From Rhynchopus sp. YZ270_cl-10 (taxonomy: Eukaryota > Euglenozoa > Diplonemea > Diplonemida > Diplonemidae), in assembly GCA_964035575.1 (NCBI GenBank), contig CAXIVB010000011.1, forward strand, positions 62,001-126,000: a stretch of DNA of 64,000 nucleotides, written 5' to 3'. The notes under the pieces were generated by a model. That model searched no databases and was not told the DNA's origin. It saw only the letters and a program-made list of their open reading frames with translations. This document shows positions 10,616 through 23,111 of the stretch, one piece after another. The position numbers and the translations under genes are program-made. How positions within the stretch are numbered: position 1 is the stretch's first letter; each line of letters opens with the position of its first letter.

Positions 10616-11330
10616 CTGCATCAGACCGGGCCATCCTGGTTTGAACCGTTTGGGGACCTCAGGACCCCCAAATGGGCTGAATTGACCCCTTTTAGGGTCC
10701 TCAAAAGGACCCATTTTGGGGTCAAAAGGGGGTCAAAATGGGGTCCATATGGTGACCCATACTATGGTCTATATAGGCAATATATGGGTCCTGGACCCTC
10801 CTCATGCCTGGACCCGAGGTGCTCCAAAGGGGGGTACCCAAAGTGGTCCATTAAATAGGAGGCCTCCAGACCCCTTAGGGGTCCAAAAGATGTCGAAACC
10901 CGACATCTACCTGGACCCCCGGGGGTCCCAAAAGGGCCATGTCGGGTTTATACAACCCCTGCCAGTCCTAAGTGCCATAAAAAGGGTGATATTTGGTGGT
11001 CCATTCTGAGACCCCAATATGACACTATTTGGCCTGTAGACCATGGTCCAGATCTGGACCCCAGATGGTCCAAAAGGGGGTGCAACTAACATATCGCGCG
11101 CGCGCGCGTGGTAAGAGGTAGTTTATAAAATCGGCGCTTCCCAGGACCCCAGACCCCAGGAGGTGGTCTCAGGGGGTCTGAGGGGTTGGGAGGGGTCTGG
11201 AGCCATGAGGGGTCTGGACCACCCACCCTGTGGAGATGGCTGGTGGTCTGTAGGGAGGTGGCCAAAAGGGGTGTTTATACCCCTATGGCGCCTCAAGCCC
11301 TTTAAGTGCTGTTGAGCACCCAATGCATTA
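10616..11330. repeat. Core K2 with (CG)7 and a perfect palindrome, unit 1
   Basis: Diverged duplicate of K1. It contains the hairpin agatgtcg-aaacc-cgacatct (near 10890-10908), the 16-base palindrome ggacccccgggggtcc (10913-10928, perfect in this unit), tgtcgggttta, acaacccctgccagtcc, the box at 11021, and (CG)7 at 11095-11108. Confidence 0.8.
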
Positions 11331-13839
11331 GATGTCCATGAGGTGACAAGACCTCTATAGAAGTATATATGGTAGGTATGGGGTGCATGCCCATATACCC
11401 CCATATGCCCCCAATGGCCCTTTAGGACCATGTGGGCCATGTGCATCATATGTGGTGTACATGCATGGATATGGACTCGCATGGGTCCAGACCCATGGTT
11501 TACCCCATTTCACCCAATTTGGGTGCATGTGCCAAAATGGCCTAAATGCCTGAAATGGGGCATATTTGGATGTTGAGACCTTTTGGGACCATGTCAAGAC
11601 ATGACATGACATCCAATATGTTATACATCATATGTACATGTATATATACATATATGTATATACATGTATATACCCCCGTATAGCCCCTTAGGGCATATAG
11701 GTGTATATAGCATGTATGCACATGATATGGTCCATATGTGGACACATACATCATGTTGGGGTCTTGGGTCATGACCCGTCATGGCATCTTGACATGTCCA
11801 AATCCATGAAATCAGGTCATATCAGGTGATTTGACCTCTTGACATGAGATGTGGTGATGTCACATGTTGCACATCATGTGCACATATAAGATGTAGAGAT
11901 GTGTATGCACATGCATGTACATATATATACCCCCTATACAAGGGAGGGCTATATACATGTATATACATGTAGGTGCATGTACATGTATGTAAGTACATAC
12001 TGTATATACACCTCTACCCATGCCATATGGGGTCTAAATGGGGTCCAAAAGGGTCCATTTATGGGTAGACCCCCATCTCATGACATGCCATGGGTCATGA
12101 CCCATGAGGTGATATGACATGATATGGCATCTCATGAGATGGATAGGTCCTCATCCAATGAGGAGATATGCAACATCATATGATGTAATGCAACTTATAT
12201 AAGTGCATGTGCACATATGGTTTACCCATATGGCCCATCATATGGGATGCATATATGTATATGTATATACATATATATACATGTGTCTACACATGTATGC
12301 ACCATGTTGCACCTCTTAAAAGAGGTCTAGACCTCTAAATATGAGGTCAAATCCATGGATTTGGAGGTCCTCAGATCTCAGGACCTCCCATTTTGAGGAC
12401 CCCCTCAGATCTTGGGACCCCCTCAGATCCAGGGTAGGGACCCCAAATGGCACCTTTATACCCCCTTTTGGGACCTCCCCACATGGTGTAAGAGGTGCCC
12501 CACACCCCTACATATAGGGTATATGCCCTAGGCTGTATAGGGGGTGTATAGGGGTATATAAAGGTGTATGTACACTTATATACATGTGCATGCACATATA
12601 TATACATGTATATATAGGTCCTCAGATCCCATGACCCTCCATTTGGGGGTCTGGAGACCTCAGGACCCCATTTTGGGACCTCTCCAGATCTGGGGGTAGG
12701 ACCCCAAATGGCTCACCTTAGATGTCCATGAGGTGACAAGACCTCTATAGAAGTATATATGGTAGGTATGGGGTGCATGCCCATATACCCCCATATGCCC
12801 CCAATGGCCCTTTAGGACCATGTGGGCCATGTGCATCATATGTGGTGTACATGCATGGATATGGACTCGCATGGGTCCAGACCCATGGTTTACCCCATTT
12901 CACCCAATTTGGGTGCATGTGCCAAAATGGCCTAAATGCCTGAAATGGGGCATATTTGGATGTTGAGACCTTTTGGGACCATGTCAAGACATGACATGAC
13001 ATCCAATATGTTATACATCATATGTACATGTATATATACATATATGTATATACATGTATATACCCCCCGTATAGCCCCTTAGGGCATATAGGTGTATATA
13101 GCATGTATGCACATGATATGGTCCATATGTGGACACATACATCATGTTGGGGTCTTGGGTCATGACCCGTCATGGCATCTTGACATGTCCAAATCCATGA
13201 AATCAGGTCATATCAGGTGATTTGACCTCTTGACATGAGATGTGGTGATGTCACATGTTGCACATCATGTGCACATATAAGATGTAGAGATGTGTATGCA
13301 CATGCATGTACATATATATACCCCCTATACAAGGGAGGGCTATATACATGTATATACATGTAGGTGCATGTACATGTATGTAAGTACATACTGTATATAC
13401 ACCTCTACCCATGCCATATGGGGTCTAAATGGGGTCCAAAAGGGTCCATTTATGGGTAGACCCCCATCTCATGACATGCCATGGGTCATGACCCATGAGG
13501 TGATATGACATGATATGGCATCTCATGAGATGGATAGGTCCTCATCCAATGAGGAGATATGCAACATCATATGATGTAATGCAACTTATATAAGTGCATG
13601 TGCACATATGGTTTACCCATATGGCCCATCATATGGGATGCATATATGTATATGTATATACATATATATACATGTGTCTACACATGTATGCACCATGTTG
13701 CACCTCTTAAAAGAGGTCTAGACCTCTAAATATGAGGTCAAATCCATGGATTTGGAGGTCCTCAGATCTCAGGACCTCTCATTTTGGGACCCCCTCAGAT
13801 CTTGGGACCCCCTCAGATCCAGGGTAGGGACCCCAAATG
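11331..13839. repeat. 1390-bp tandem duplication holding modules M3 and M4, unit 1
   Basis: Copy one starts at 11331 and copy two at 12721, both with gatgtccatgaggtgac; similarity ends at 12449 and 13839. Each copy holds a stretch of about 300 bases not found in M1 or M2 (tatggtaggtatggggtgcat and onward), a single 278-bp copy and the conserved tail (11851, 13242). Between them, 12450-12720 is a shortened copy of the block that follows M2. M4 has one extra c in 'taccccccgtat'. Confidence 0.9.
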
Positions 13840-14379
13840 ACCCCTCTTAGACCCCTTTTGGACCCCCTATTAGGGCCTTTAGGGCCTTTATGGGGTGCCC
13901 ACAGGGGTACGTAGGGAGCCTACAGGGGCTCCCAATGGCCCTCCCCTTAAGGGGCCATTTGGGTACCCCATGAGCCCCCATGTGTCCCCATGGGTGCCAT
14001 GTAGCCCCGTTAGGCCCATTTGACCCCTATGGCCTCAGACCCCTCAGGACCCCAAAAGGGGTCCAAAAGGGGTCATTTTAGGGGTACCCCCCAAAATGGG
14101 GTGTGCAGCTAATTGGGTCATATATAGGGCAAAATGGCCCTTTTCCGTTCTGGACACTTTTATACAGGGAGTAGTCCAAAAGTGACACAAAACGGGAAGT
14201 ACGTGAAAAAGGGGTTTGGGGATTTCAGGCCCCAAAATGGCCGGGCGGCAGGAAGGTCCATTTTGAGGGTACCCCCAAATGACCCAATTTGGGGGGTCTG
14301 AGGACCCCAAATGACCCCATTTTAGGACCCCTCAGGACCCCAAATGGCCCCATTTAGGGTCCTCAGAGGTCCTGGGGGT
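13840..14379. repeat. Low-complexity block with island P2, unit 1
   Basis: 'gaccccttttgg'-like sequence leading to the GC-rich block. The island 14128-14279 is a diverged copy of 2381-2539, sharing ggcccttttc, ttttataca, ccaaaagtgacacaaaacgg, gtac and caggaaggtcc in the same order. Counterparts of P2 lie at about 28733, 42925 and 57117. Confidence 0.7.
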
Positions 14380-15274
14380 CTGGGGCCATGGTGCCCAAGG
14401 GGTATACTATGAGCCCCTTAGGATGTGGGAGGGCCACATCCATAGCACGAAGGGCACCATAGTGCACCCCACCCCACCTCCTACGGGTGCCCAAAGGGCA
14501 TCCCAATGCCCCACCTCTATTGACCACTAGGAGGAAGGGACGCAAGCACCTGCTGGTCCGATCGTCCATAGGGATGCCCTCCCACGGGTAGACATAGGGG
14601 CAAGGAGGAGCCAGCACGGTGGTGACACACGTCCAAGCAAGGCAGACCGCTAGGGATAGCTGGCGCAGGTAAGGGTTGCATCCAGCCTCTAGTGCACTTT
14701 GAAGTAGGCCCCAGAACCGATAGGTGCACACGTGCGCCGCTAGGGGCGGGGACTTCATGCACATAGTGCAGCACCTCCCATAGGGAGTTGCTGTGCATGT
14801 GTAGTGAGCTGGCCCACGGAGTGTCGGAGCCTTGCAGGCGCAATGACGGGGGTCAGCGAGTACTTGACCTTAGGAGCCCTTGACCATCCGAAAGGTCCGA
14901 AGGAGGATCAGAGCGTAGCGGTTGGCCGCCAGGATGGGCAGGGCTTACCTCACCTCAAGAGACCTTGGCTCATCCGAAAGGTCCGAAGGAGGATCAGAGC
15001 GCAGCGGGTGGCCGCCAGGATGAACAGGGCTTACCTCACCTCAAGCACGTTCCACCTCAAGAGGCTCTGTTAGTAGACCTCGGGCTAGAGGGCTTACTTG
15101 ACCTTAAGTAGCGGGTTCGAAGAGCACGTAGCCCGTAGGGTCAGGACGGAGTTACGCCGTAGTACTGATGCCCCCGCTTACCTCGACCTGACCTCACTTC
15201 CGCCCATGGGTGGCGAGACCCTCCATTATGCTTGACTTTGACTTGCGGCACTGGTGGCACCACCAGGGACGAGA

Positions 15275-15382
15275 CGGCCTGAGCACAGCGAGGGAGGAGG
15301 ACGTAGCCCGCAGGGCAAGGACGGGCCACGGCCTGAGCACAGCGAGGGAGGAGGACGTAGCCCGCAGGGCAAGGACGGGTAT
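15275..15382. repeat. 54-bp minisatellite, 2 copies, unit 2
   Basis: Copies start at 15275 and 15329. The internal hairpin loop is 'gca' (gcccgcagggc), as in unit 1. Confidence 0.9.
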
Positions 15383-15581
15383 ACGGCCACCCCAAAGGGG
15401 AGGGAGGAGGATGTCCCATAGGGACAGCCGGGTGGGCGCACAGCGCCGAACGGCCACTCCGAAGGAGCGGGAGGAGGATGTCCCGCAGGGACAGCCGGGC
15501 AGGGAGCGCAGCGACAGGGAGCGCAGCGACCACGGCCACCCCAAAGGGGCGGGAGGAGGAGGCAGTCCGTAGGACAAGGAC

Positions 15582-15814
15582 GGGGGACCGAAGGTCCAAA
15601 GAGAGAGGGCGGCCGAGGAGAGATCGGACAGACCCACCTTGCGCAGCAGGGGGTCAGCCGACCAGGCAGGTGAGATACAGGTCCCCGGGCCTACAGCCCC
15701 TGTAGCCATCTCACCACGGCCGCCCGCTCGCTTGGGGCCCCATACCCTTGGGTGTAGGGCCCCATAGGCCTCCCGTCTAGGACGCACTTGCAGTGCATGG
15801 CCTAGCAGGAGGCC
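15582..15814. repeat. Variable hairpin locus, long form, unit 2
   Basis: Same content as unit 1; the nested inverted repeat spans 15607-15725. Confidence 0.7.
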
Positions 15815-17948
15815 GTAGGTCTAGGTCCCTGTAGGGGCCATAGGCCTGAGCGTAGAGGAAGACTCCGATAGAGCTCCCATGGTCTGGTGGGCAAGACCAT
15901 GGCCCGACCCTTTACCTCCAGGTAAAGGGGTAGGGCTAGAGGGCACCCTCTAAGGTGCCCGACTCTTGGGCGAGCCAAGGAGCGGACATCCACCTCACCT
16001 AGCAGGTCTAAGGTGGGTGTGTAGCCCTTGGGTCATGCTGCATAAGGCGGCTGACGGAGCTCCCTTGCATCATCCTATTAGGATGGTAGCATGGGGCTGC
16101 ATGACTCCTTGGCGAGCCCAAAGGCAATTATAGGGTCTACCCTTTGGAAGACCCTATAACGGTGCAACGTAGTGGAGCCTACGCATAAGCCTCAATACAG
16201 GGTATGTAGGCTGTATGGGGTACCCATACTAGATATGGGCCATATCATGTACCCATATCATATGACGTCAGTGGATGTCCAGTGGCATCATATCCGCACA
16301 AGGGGCTAAAAAGAGGGTCTCCATATGACACCCGGTGAAATCCATTTGATGCCACCTGGGGGTGATGGAGGTCCAAAAGTGAGACACCCTTTTGGACCCC
16401 TATTTGGAGCATATGGCCCCATATGGCCTGTGTAGCCATGTGAGGTCCCATAGCGGGTCCTCCTAAAGTGCCCAAAAGGGCTAAAAAGAGGGTCTCCATA
16501 TGACACCCGGTGAAATCCATTTGATGCCGCCTGGGGGTGATGGAGGTCCAAAAGTGAGACACCCTTTTGGACCCCCTTTTGGCCCATATGGCCCAGATGG
16601 CCATATAGGGGTCCTATCCCTTAGGACCCCATTTGGTCACGGGTGTTTTGGGGTACCTCCAAATAGGTGGTCCGTTTGAGACCCCCTATTTGACACTATA
16701 TGGCCTGTAGGACCAGGTCCCAATATGGACCCCTCCAGACCACTAGTGTCAGTTTTGAGGACCCCATTTGGCCCTTTTGAGGACCCCATTTTGACCCCTT
16801 TTGGGACCCCTCTGGAGGTCCTTGGGTAAGGGGACCTGCCTTACACAGAGACCTCGGGTCCCAGGGGTATAGTCTCAGGCCTGTAGACCCCCTCAGGTGC
16901 CTTACACGGGCTTGTAGACCCCCTGGCCCAAGACCCCCATTTTGACCCCTTTTGGGACCCCTCATCTCCCGGTCCCTATAGGGGCTCAAATGGCCCTTTT
17001 CGGGTTTGGACCGTTTTATACAGGGACCAATCCAAAAGTGACACAAAACGGGTGGTACCCCAAAAAGGGGGTCCTCCGGATTTGGGTCCATTTTGGGGTC
17101 GGGCGTCAGGAAGGTCCCTTTTTGGGGTACCCCCAAAATGGCCCTTTTGACCCCATTTTGACCCCTTTTGGACCCCATTTTGACCCCTTTTGGACCCCTT
17201 TTGGACCCCTTTTGGGGCCCTTTAGGGCCCTTTAGGGGGTCCCAAGGGGTGCCCACAGGGCTCCCAAGGCCCCTCCCCTCAAGGGGCCCTGGGGGTGTCC
17301 TGGGGGTCCATGGGGTCCCATGGGGTCCCAAGGGGGTCCCATATGGGGTGCCCCAAGGGTAGGGGCCCAGGCCCCAAAGGGGGTCCCAAAAGGGGTCCCA
17401 AAAGGGGTCCTAAAATGGCCCTTTTGACCCCATTTTGGCACCGGCCGATGGGTCCGCCAGGGGGCAAAAGTAGGCAAAACGACTATTTTATGAGGTGCCA
17501 TTATGCCTCCTAAATGGCCCTTTTTGGACCCCTTTTGACCCCCATTTTGACCCCTTTTGGACCCCATTTGGACCCCCTCAGCCCTCTCTCAGGAGGGCTA
17601 AGGAGGCCTAATAAGGGGTTATATGTAGGTGTATGTACCTATATACATGCCCCCAGGCAAGGGTCCCCTTAGGGGCCCTGTGCACATGGCATCCCCATGT
17701 GCATATAGGTCCTCATACCCCTCCATACCCTCTATACCCCCTAAAAGGGGGTCTGGAGGGGTGCCCAAGGGGTCCAAATTGCCCCATTTTGGGGTCCTCA
17801 GGACCTCCAAAAAGGCATAAAAAGGCCCTTTTTGGGCCCCTCAGAGCCCTCAAATAGGGGGCTCAGGGGGTCCCAAAGGGTGTATATATTGGGTACCATG
17901 TATGCAATGAAACGTACCCCTCTTGAGAGGGGTCCCGGAGCATGCCTT

Positions 17949-17990
17949 ACCTTAAAACTATTAGGTCGCGTGCACCAAATAGTTTTAGGT
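17949..17990. repeat. Strong stem-loop, unit 2
   Basis: Same stem and loop as at 3347-3388, no change seen. Confidence 0.75.
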
Positions 17991-18201
17991 CATGGTAATG
18001 TCCCCATTTATGGACATAAAGGGCCATAAAGTGGACATCATGCCCTGGGTCATGACCCATGGCATGTCATGAGATGGGGGTACCCCCATGGATTGACCCC
18101 ATATGACCCCATTTGGACCCCTTTAGACCCCTTGGCCAGCTCCCCACATGGTGTGAGAGGTGCTGTGCCATACTACATATGGGTGTATACACCCTATGGG
18201 T

Positions 18202-19331
18202 ACAGGGGGCTATATGGGTACATATGTATGTACATGTACATACATGTATATACATATATGTATATATATATATGTATATGTACACATATATGTTGTGGTC
18301 CAAAGACCTCGTCATCCATTTATGTCATGTCATGTCATCAAATTGGATCGACCTCATTTCATGATATGACCTCATTTCATGACATGTCATGGGTCTGGAC
18401 CCATCCCCACATCTTATACGACCTCTTATCACATGATGTACATGTTGTATAGTGGTGGTATATAGGTGTATATAGGGCCATAGGGCTATGGGGCTATATA
18501 GGGGTATATGGGTACATATGTATGTATATATACATGCATACATACATATATATATGTATGTGTACACATATATGTTGATGTACAAAGTGCTCAACATCTG
18601 TTTATGTCATGTCATGTCATCAAATTGGATGATCACCATTTTGGACATGATGCCATTTCATGACATGTCATGGGTCTGGACCCATCCCCACATCTTATAC
18701 GACCTCTTATCACATGATGTACATGTTGTATAGTGGTGGTATATAGGTGTATATAGGGCCATAGGGCTATGGGGCTATATAGGGGTATATGGGTACATAT
18801 GTATGTATATATACATGCATACATACATATATATATGTATGTGTACACATATATGTTGATGTACAAAGTGCTCAACATCTGTTTATGTCATGTCATGTCA
18901 TCAAATTGGATGATCACCATTTTGGACATGATGCCATTTCATGACATGTCATGGGTCTGGACCCATCCCCACATCTTATACGACCTCTTATCACATGATG
19001 TACATGTTGTATAGTGGTGGTATATAGGTGTATATAGGGCCATAGGGCTATGGGGCTATATAGGGGTATATGGGTACATATGTATGTATATATACATGCA
19101 TACATACATATATATATGTATGTGTACACATATATGTTGATGTACAAAGTGCTCAACATCTGTTTATGTCATGTCATGTCATCAAATTGGATGATCACCA
19201 TTTTGGACATGATGCCATTTCATATCACTTCATGCATCTAGACCCCTCTCAACACATGCTGCACATGTTGTATAGTGGTGGTATATAGGCGCATATATGC
19301 ATATGGGCTATAGGGCCCTGTAGGAGGCTAC
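18202..19331. repeat. 281-bp tandem array left of the slot, unit 2
   Basis: Same copy number as unit 1: a diverged first copy, then copies at 18488, 18769 and 19050. Confidence 0.9.
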
Positions 19332-19378
19332 ACCCCATTCCGTGGTATGGATGGTGTACCCCCAACTAGACCCTTTCT

Positions 19379-19608
19379 GGCACCACCACCTCTGAAGGAC
19401 TATGCTGTTGAGGAGGCTACTACATATCAGGTACCACCCTTCAACGGGTGCTTACGCTCCATTACCTCTTGCCCTTTATACTGCTCCTCCTTATAGGTGT
19501 ACACCTCCTGCTCCTACATACGTATGGCAGTGGCTGCATGGGCGCCCTTCCAGGTACAGAGGTAGATGGAGAGCCATTCAGTATGTACTACTACAAGGAT
19601 GCACGTCA
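19379..19608 (+). CDS. cob: cob gene module, unit 2
   Basis: Same cytochrome b piece as in unit 1; I saw no difference in the coding part. The TGA at the WGG tryptophan is at 19409-19411. The right flank 'cccatatcgggaggtcagg' follows directly. Downstream of the 278-bp array the backbone changes to the nad4 type, so the same module sits in two backbone contexts. Confidence 0.85.
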
Positions 19609-19614
19609 CCACCA

Positions 19615-19910
19615 CTCCAGATGCCCATATCGGGAGGTCAGGTAAACGTCACCTTAAAGTAACACATTTTACCCCGACCGTGTAGGCAGGGTGTATGCCC
19701 ATGACACTAGGCTCTGGGTGTCCCCATCCCTATACCCCTAAATAAGGGGTAAAAAGGGGTGTCAGGACCTGGTCCAAAAGGGTCCAAAAGGTGTAAATGG
19801 GGTGATCCAATGTGCTCAGCACATCACCTCATCTCCTTATCCATCCACTTCATCATCCATTAACAGGATGGACATGTCCATTTAACTGTATGTGCATGTA
19901 TGCACATACA
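19615..19910. other. Constant block right of the slot, unit 2
   Basis: Matches the unit 1 block, including 'cgggaggtcagg' at the slot edge and the intact 'tgtgctcagcaca' stem. Confidence 0.55.
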
Positions 19911-20937
19911 TGCATATATACATGTATATACCCCCTATAGCCCCTTAAGGGCATATGGGTGTATGTACCATGTATGCACATGATATGGTCCATATGTGGA
20001 CTCATACATCATGTTGGGGTCTTGGGTCATGACCCGTCATGGCATCTTGACATGTCCAAATCCATGAAATCAGGTCATATCAAGTGATTTGACCTCTTGA
20101 CATGAGATGTGATGTCATGACATGATGTTATATGATGTGCACATGTGCACATATACATATACATATACATATACATGTTGTGTGCACATGTATATATACA
20201 TGTATATACCCCCTATAGCCCCTTAAGGGCATATGGGTGTATGTACCATGTATGCACATGATATGGTCCATATGTGGACTCATACATCATGTTGGGGTCT
20301 TGGGTCATGACCCGTCATGGCATCTTGACATGTCCAAATCCATGAAATCAGGTCATATCAGGTGATTTGACCTCTTGACATGAGATGTGGTGATGTCACA
20401 TGTTGCACATCATGTGCACATATAAGATGTAGAGATGTGTATGCACATACATGTACATATATATACCCCCTATACAAGGGAGGGCTATATACATGTATAT
20501 ACATGTAGGTGCATGTACATGTATGTAAGTACATACTGTATATACACCTCTACCCATGCCATATGGGGTCTAAATGGGGTCCAAAAGGGTCCATTTATGG
20601 GTAGACCCCCATCTCATGACATGTCATGGGTCATGACCCATGAGGTGATATGACATGATATGGCATCTCATGAGATGGATAGGTCCTCATCCAATGAGGA
20701 GATATGCAACATCATATGATGTAATGCAACTTATATAAGTGCATGTGCACATATGGTTTACCCATATGGACCATCAGATGGGATGCATATATGTATATGT
20801 ATATACATATATATACATGTGTCTACACATGTATGCACCATGTTGCACCTCTTAAAAGAGGTCTAGACCTCTAAATATGAGGTCAAATCCATGGATTTGG
20901 AGGTCCTCAGATCTCAGGACCTCCCATTTTGGGGACC
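19911..20937. repeat. 278-bp array plus tail, M1, unit 2
   Basis: Two array copies identical in type to unit 1 ('gtggactcatac' in both). The tail starts at 20387. The change from cob-type to nad4-type backbone occurs to the right of the array, between about 20290 and 21325. Confidence 0.9.
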
Positions 20938-22137
20938 CCCTCCAGATCTGGGGACCCCCTCCAGATCTGGGGACCCCCTCCAGATATGGGTAGGGACCCC
21001 ATATGGGGTGGGACCCCATGTGGTATGGGTCCATATGGAGACCTCTCTTAAGGCCCATATGACACCAATGGACCCTTAAAGGGGTGACCACATGGTGTGC
21101 CAGCATGGCACCCTTGGGCCCTCTGGTTGGACCCCCTCATATAGGGGTCCCCATATGGTACACCATATGGACATGGGGTGGGCTCCCATTTGGAGACCCC
21201 TTTTAGGACCCCATATGACACTATTTGGCCTGTAGGACCAGGTCCCAATATGGACCCCTCCAGACCATTAGTGGCACTTTGGGAGGTCCCCATTTGGACC
21301 CCCTCAGATCCAATGGAGGTCCCATTTGGACCCCCTCAGGTCTGGGGACCCCATATGACACCATATGGTCATGGGGTGGCCTCCCATTTGGAGACCCCTT
21401 TTAGGACCCTATTTGACACTATATGGCCTGTAGGACCAGGTCCCAATAGGGACCCCTCCAGACCCCTAGTGGCAATTGGGACCCCTAGGGGGCTAGACCC
21501 CCAAATGACCCCTCTAAACGTGACCATATAGGTCCCAATTAGGGGGTTGGAGGTCCCTTTATGGGTCCATATGGAGACCTCTCTTAGGTCCCATATGCCC
21601 CCAATGGCCCCTTAAAGGGGTGACCACATGGTATGCCCCATGGCACCCCTTTTAGGACCCCTTTGGGACCCCATATGACCCCATTTAGACCCCCTCAGGA
21701 CCCCCAAAAGGGCCTAAAACACCCTATTTGGACCCATTTGGACCCCTTTTGAGCACCCCTTTTAAACACCCCTTTTCCGACATGGTACCCCATTTGATCT
21801 ACTCTACCTATGAATTGGCCATTTAGGTGCTGTTCAGTCCTGGACCCCACATGCCGTTGGGTGGTCAAATAGGGGTCTAAACGTGACCGAGGGTCCTGGG
21901 ACCCCTACACGGTCACCCCTTTTAGACCCCTTTTTACCCCCTTTTTACCCCATATTGGGACCCCCTACCTGTAGTGGATCCCTTTAAGGGTCTAAAGTAG
22001 GCATATGGGGTACACCCCCTGACCTCCATATATGCCCTTCTGCTTACACGCTCACCCCTTTTGACCCCTTTTGGACCCCATATGGGGACCCCCATGGGGT
22101 CTAAGGACCTCCCAAAAGGTCCTAAAAAGGGGGTCCC

Positions 22138-23111
22138 CTGCATCAGACCTGGCAATGCTGTTTTGAATGGTTGAGCCCCTTGGGGGTCCCCAAATGGCCA
22201 ATTTAGGACCCTTTTAGGACCCATTTTGGGGTCCAAAAGGGGTCAAAATGGGGTCCTCAGATGGCCCAAGACTATGGTCTCTAGAGGCAATATTGGGTCT
22301 TTGGGGTCACCCCATCCCTGGATCCAAGGGGTCTCCAAATGGGGTACCCCTTTTAGGACCCCTTTTGGGGTGCTCCCAGGCCATTAAATATGTCGAAAAG
22401 CGACGTCCACTTGCGTAGGCTTAGTCCTCTTTTGGGCATGTCGGGTTTAGACAACCCCTGCCAGTCCTAAGTGCTCTAAAAAGGGGTGAAATATGGTGGT
22501 CCATTTGAGGACCCCGATATGACACTATTTGGCCTGTAGGACCAGGTCCAGATCTGGACCCCAGATGGTCCAAAAGTGCTCCTACTCACATATCGCGCGC
22601 GCGCGCGTGGTAAGAGTACGGGGTCAAAATCGGTGCCCTTCCGGGCCCAGGCCTCTGGAGGCCTGGTGCCCGGAAGGCCCGCCCCGCTGGGGACCTCAGG
22701 AGGTCCCAGACCCTGTGGGGGTCTGGGCCTCACCCCCTCCCGAGGGGGTCTGAGGACCTCCAAACCCCTTGTACGCCCCCATGTCCTGAGGGGGTGCGGT
22801 CCAAGGGTTGGGTCAAAGCACGGAGCACTTGGAGGTCTACAAAGCATGTGGTGCCATACCAGCTCCCCATGTATTGGGTCCTACATGGTGTGGGGTGGTG
22901 GCACGAGGTGGCATGTAGAGGCCATGGCCTCTCCACACCCCTCTCCATACATGGGGGGCGTACAAGGGATATGACCCCATATGGAGAGGTCTTGGGACCT
23001 GAGTGCTCTGGGGTGAGGACCTCCATTTAGAGGTCCAACCCCTTAAATGACCCATATTGGGTGTTTGACCCCCATGAGCTCTTTGGAGCTCTTTGAGCAC
23101 CTAGACCATTA
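22138..23111. repeat. Core K1 with (CG)7, unit 2
   Basis: (CG)7 at 22594-22607, box at 22521. Three bases longer than in unit 1 through small indels in G- and C-runs, the sites most prone to replication slippage or sequencing error. Confidence 0.8.

Larger units (their letters stand above)
1..14602. repeat. Constant-region macro-repeat, unit 1 (cob-module type)
   Basis: Base 1 matches base 14603 and the two units stay in register at a 14602-base spacing through most of their length. The start is arbitrary, because the window opens inside the GC-rich block. The only protein-coding signal is the cob piece at 4777-5006. I infer that the unit is one mitochondrial chromosome length. It differs from unit 2 by a few single bases up to about 6.7 kb, then by more changes: a rewritten stretch near 7480-7500, small indels near 8120-8350, and a different version of the 278-bp array at 8507-9330. 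Confidence 0.9.
14380..16242. repeat. GC-rich hairpin block across the unit 1/2 border
   Basis: Full-length version of the block. The left part (about 14380-14870) has fewer hairpins and a minus-strand frame open for about 165 codons that resembles no protein I know. The 86-bp direct repeats lie at 14885-15056. At 16071-16085 is the 15-base hairpin 'catcctattaggatg'. Confidence 0.8.

Noticed and set aside
14363-14866. Minus-strand frame of about 165 codons at the left of the GC-rich block
   Set aside because: It lies in less repetitive sequence, so I looked hardest at it, but it matches no mitochondrial protein I know and a second minus-strand frame is also open. Left as non-coding with some doubt.
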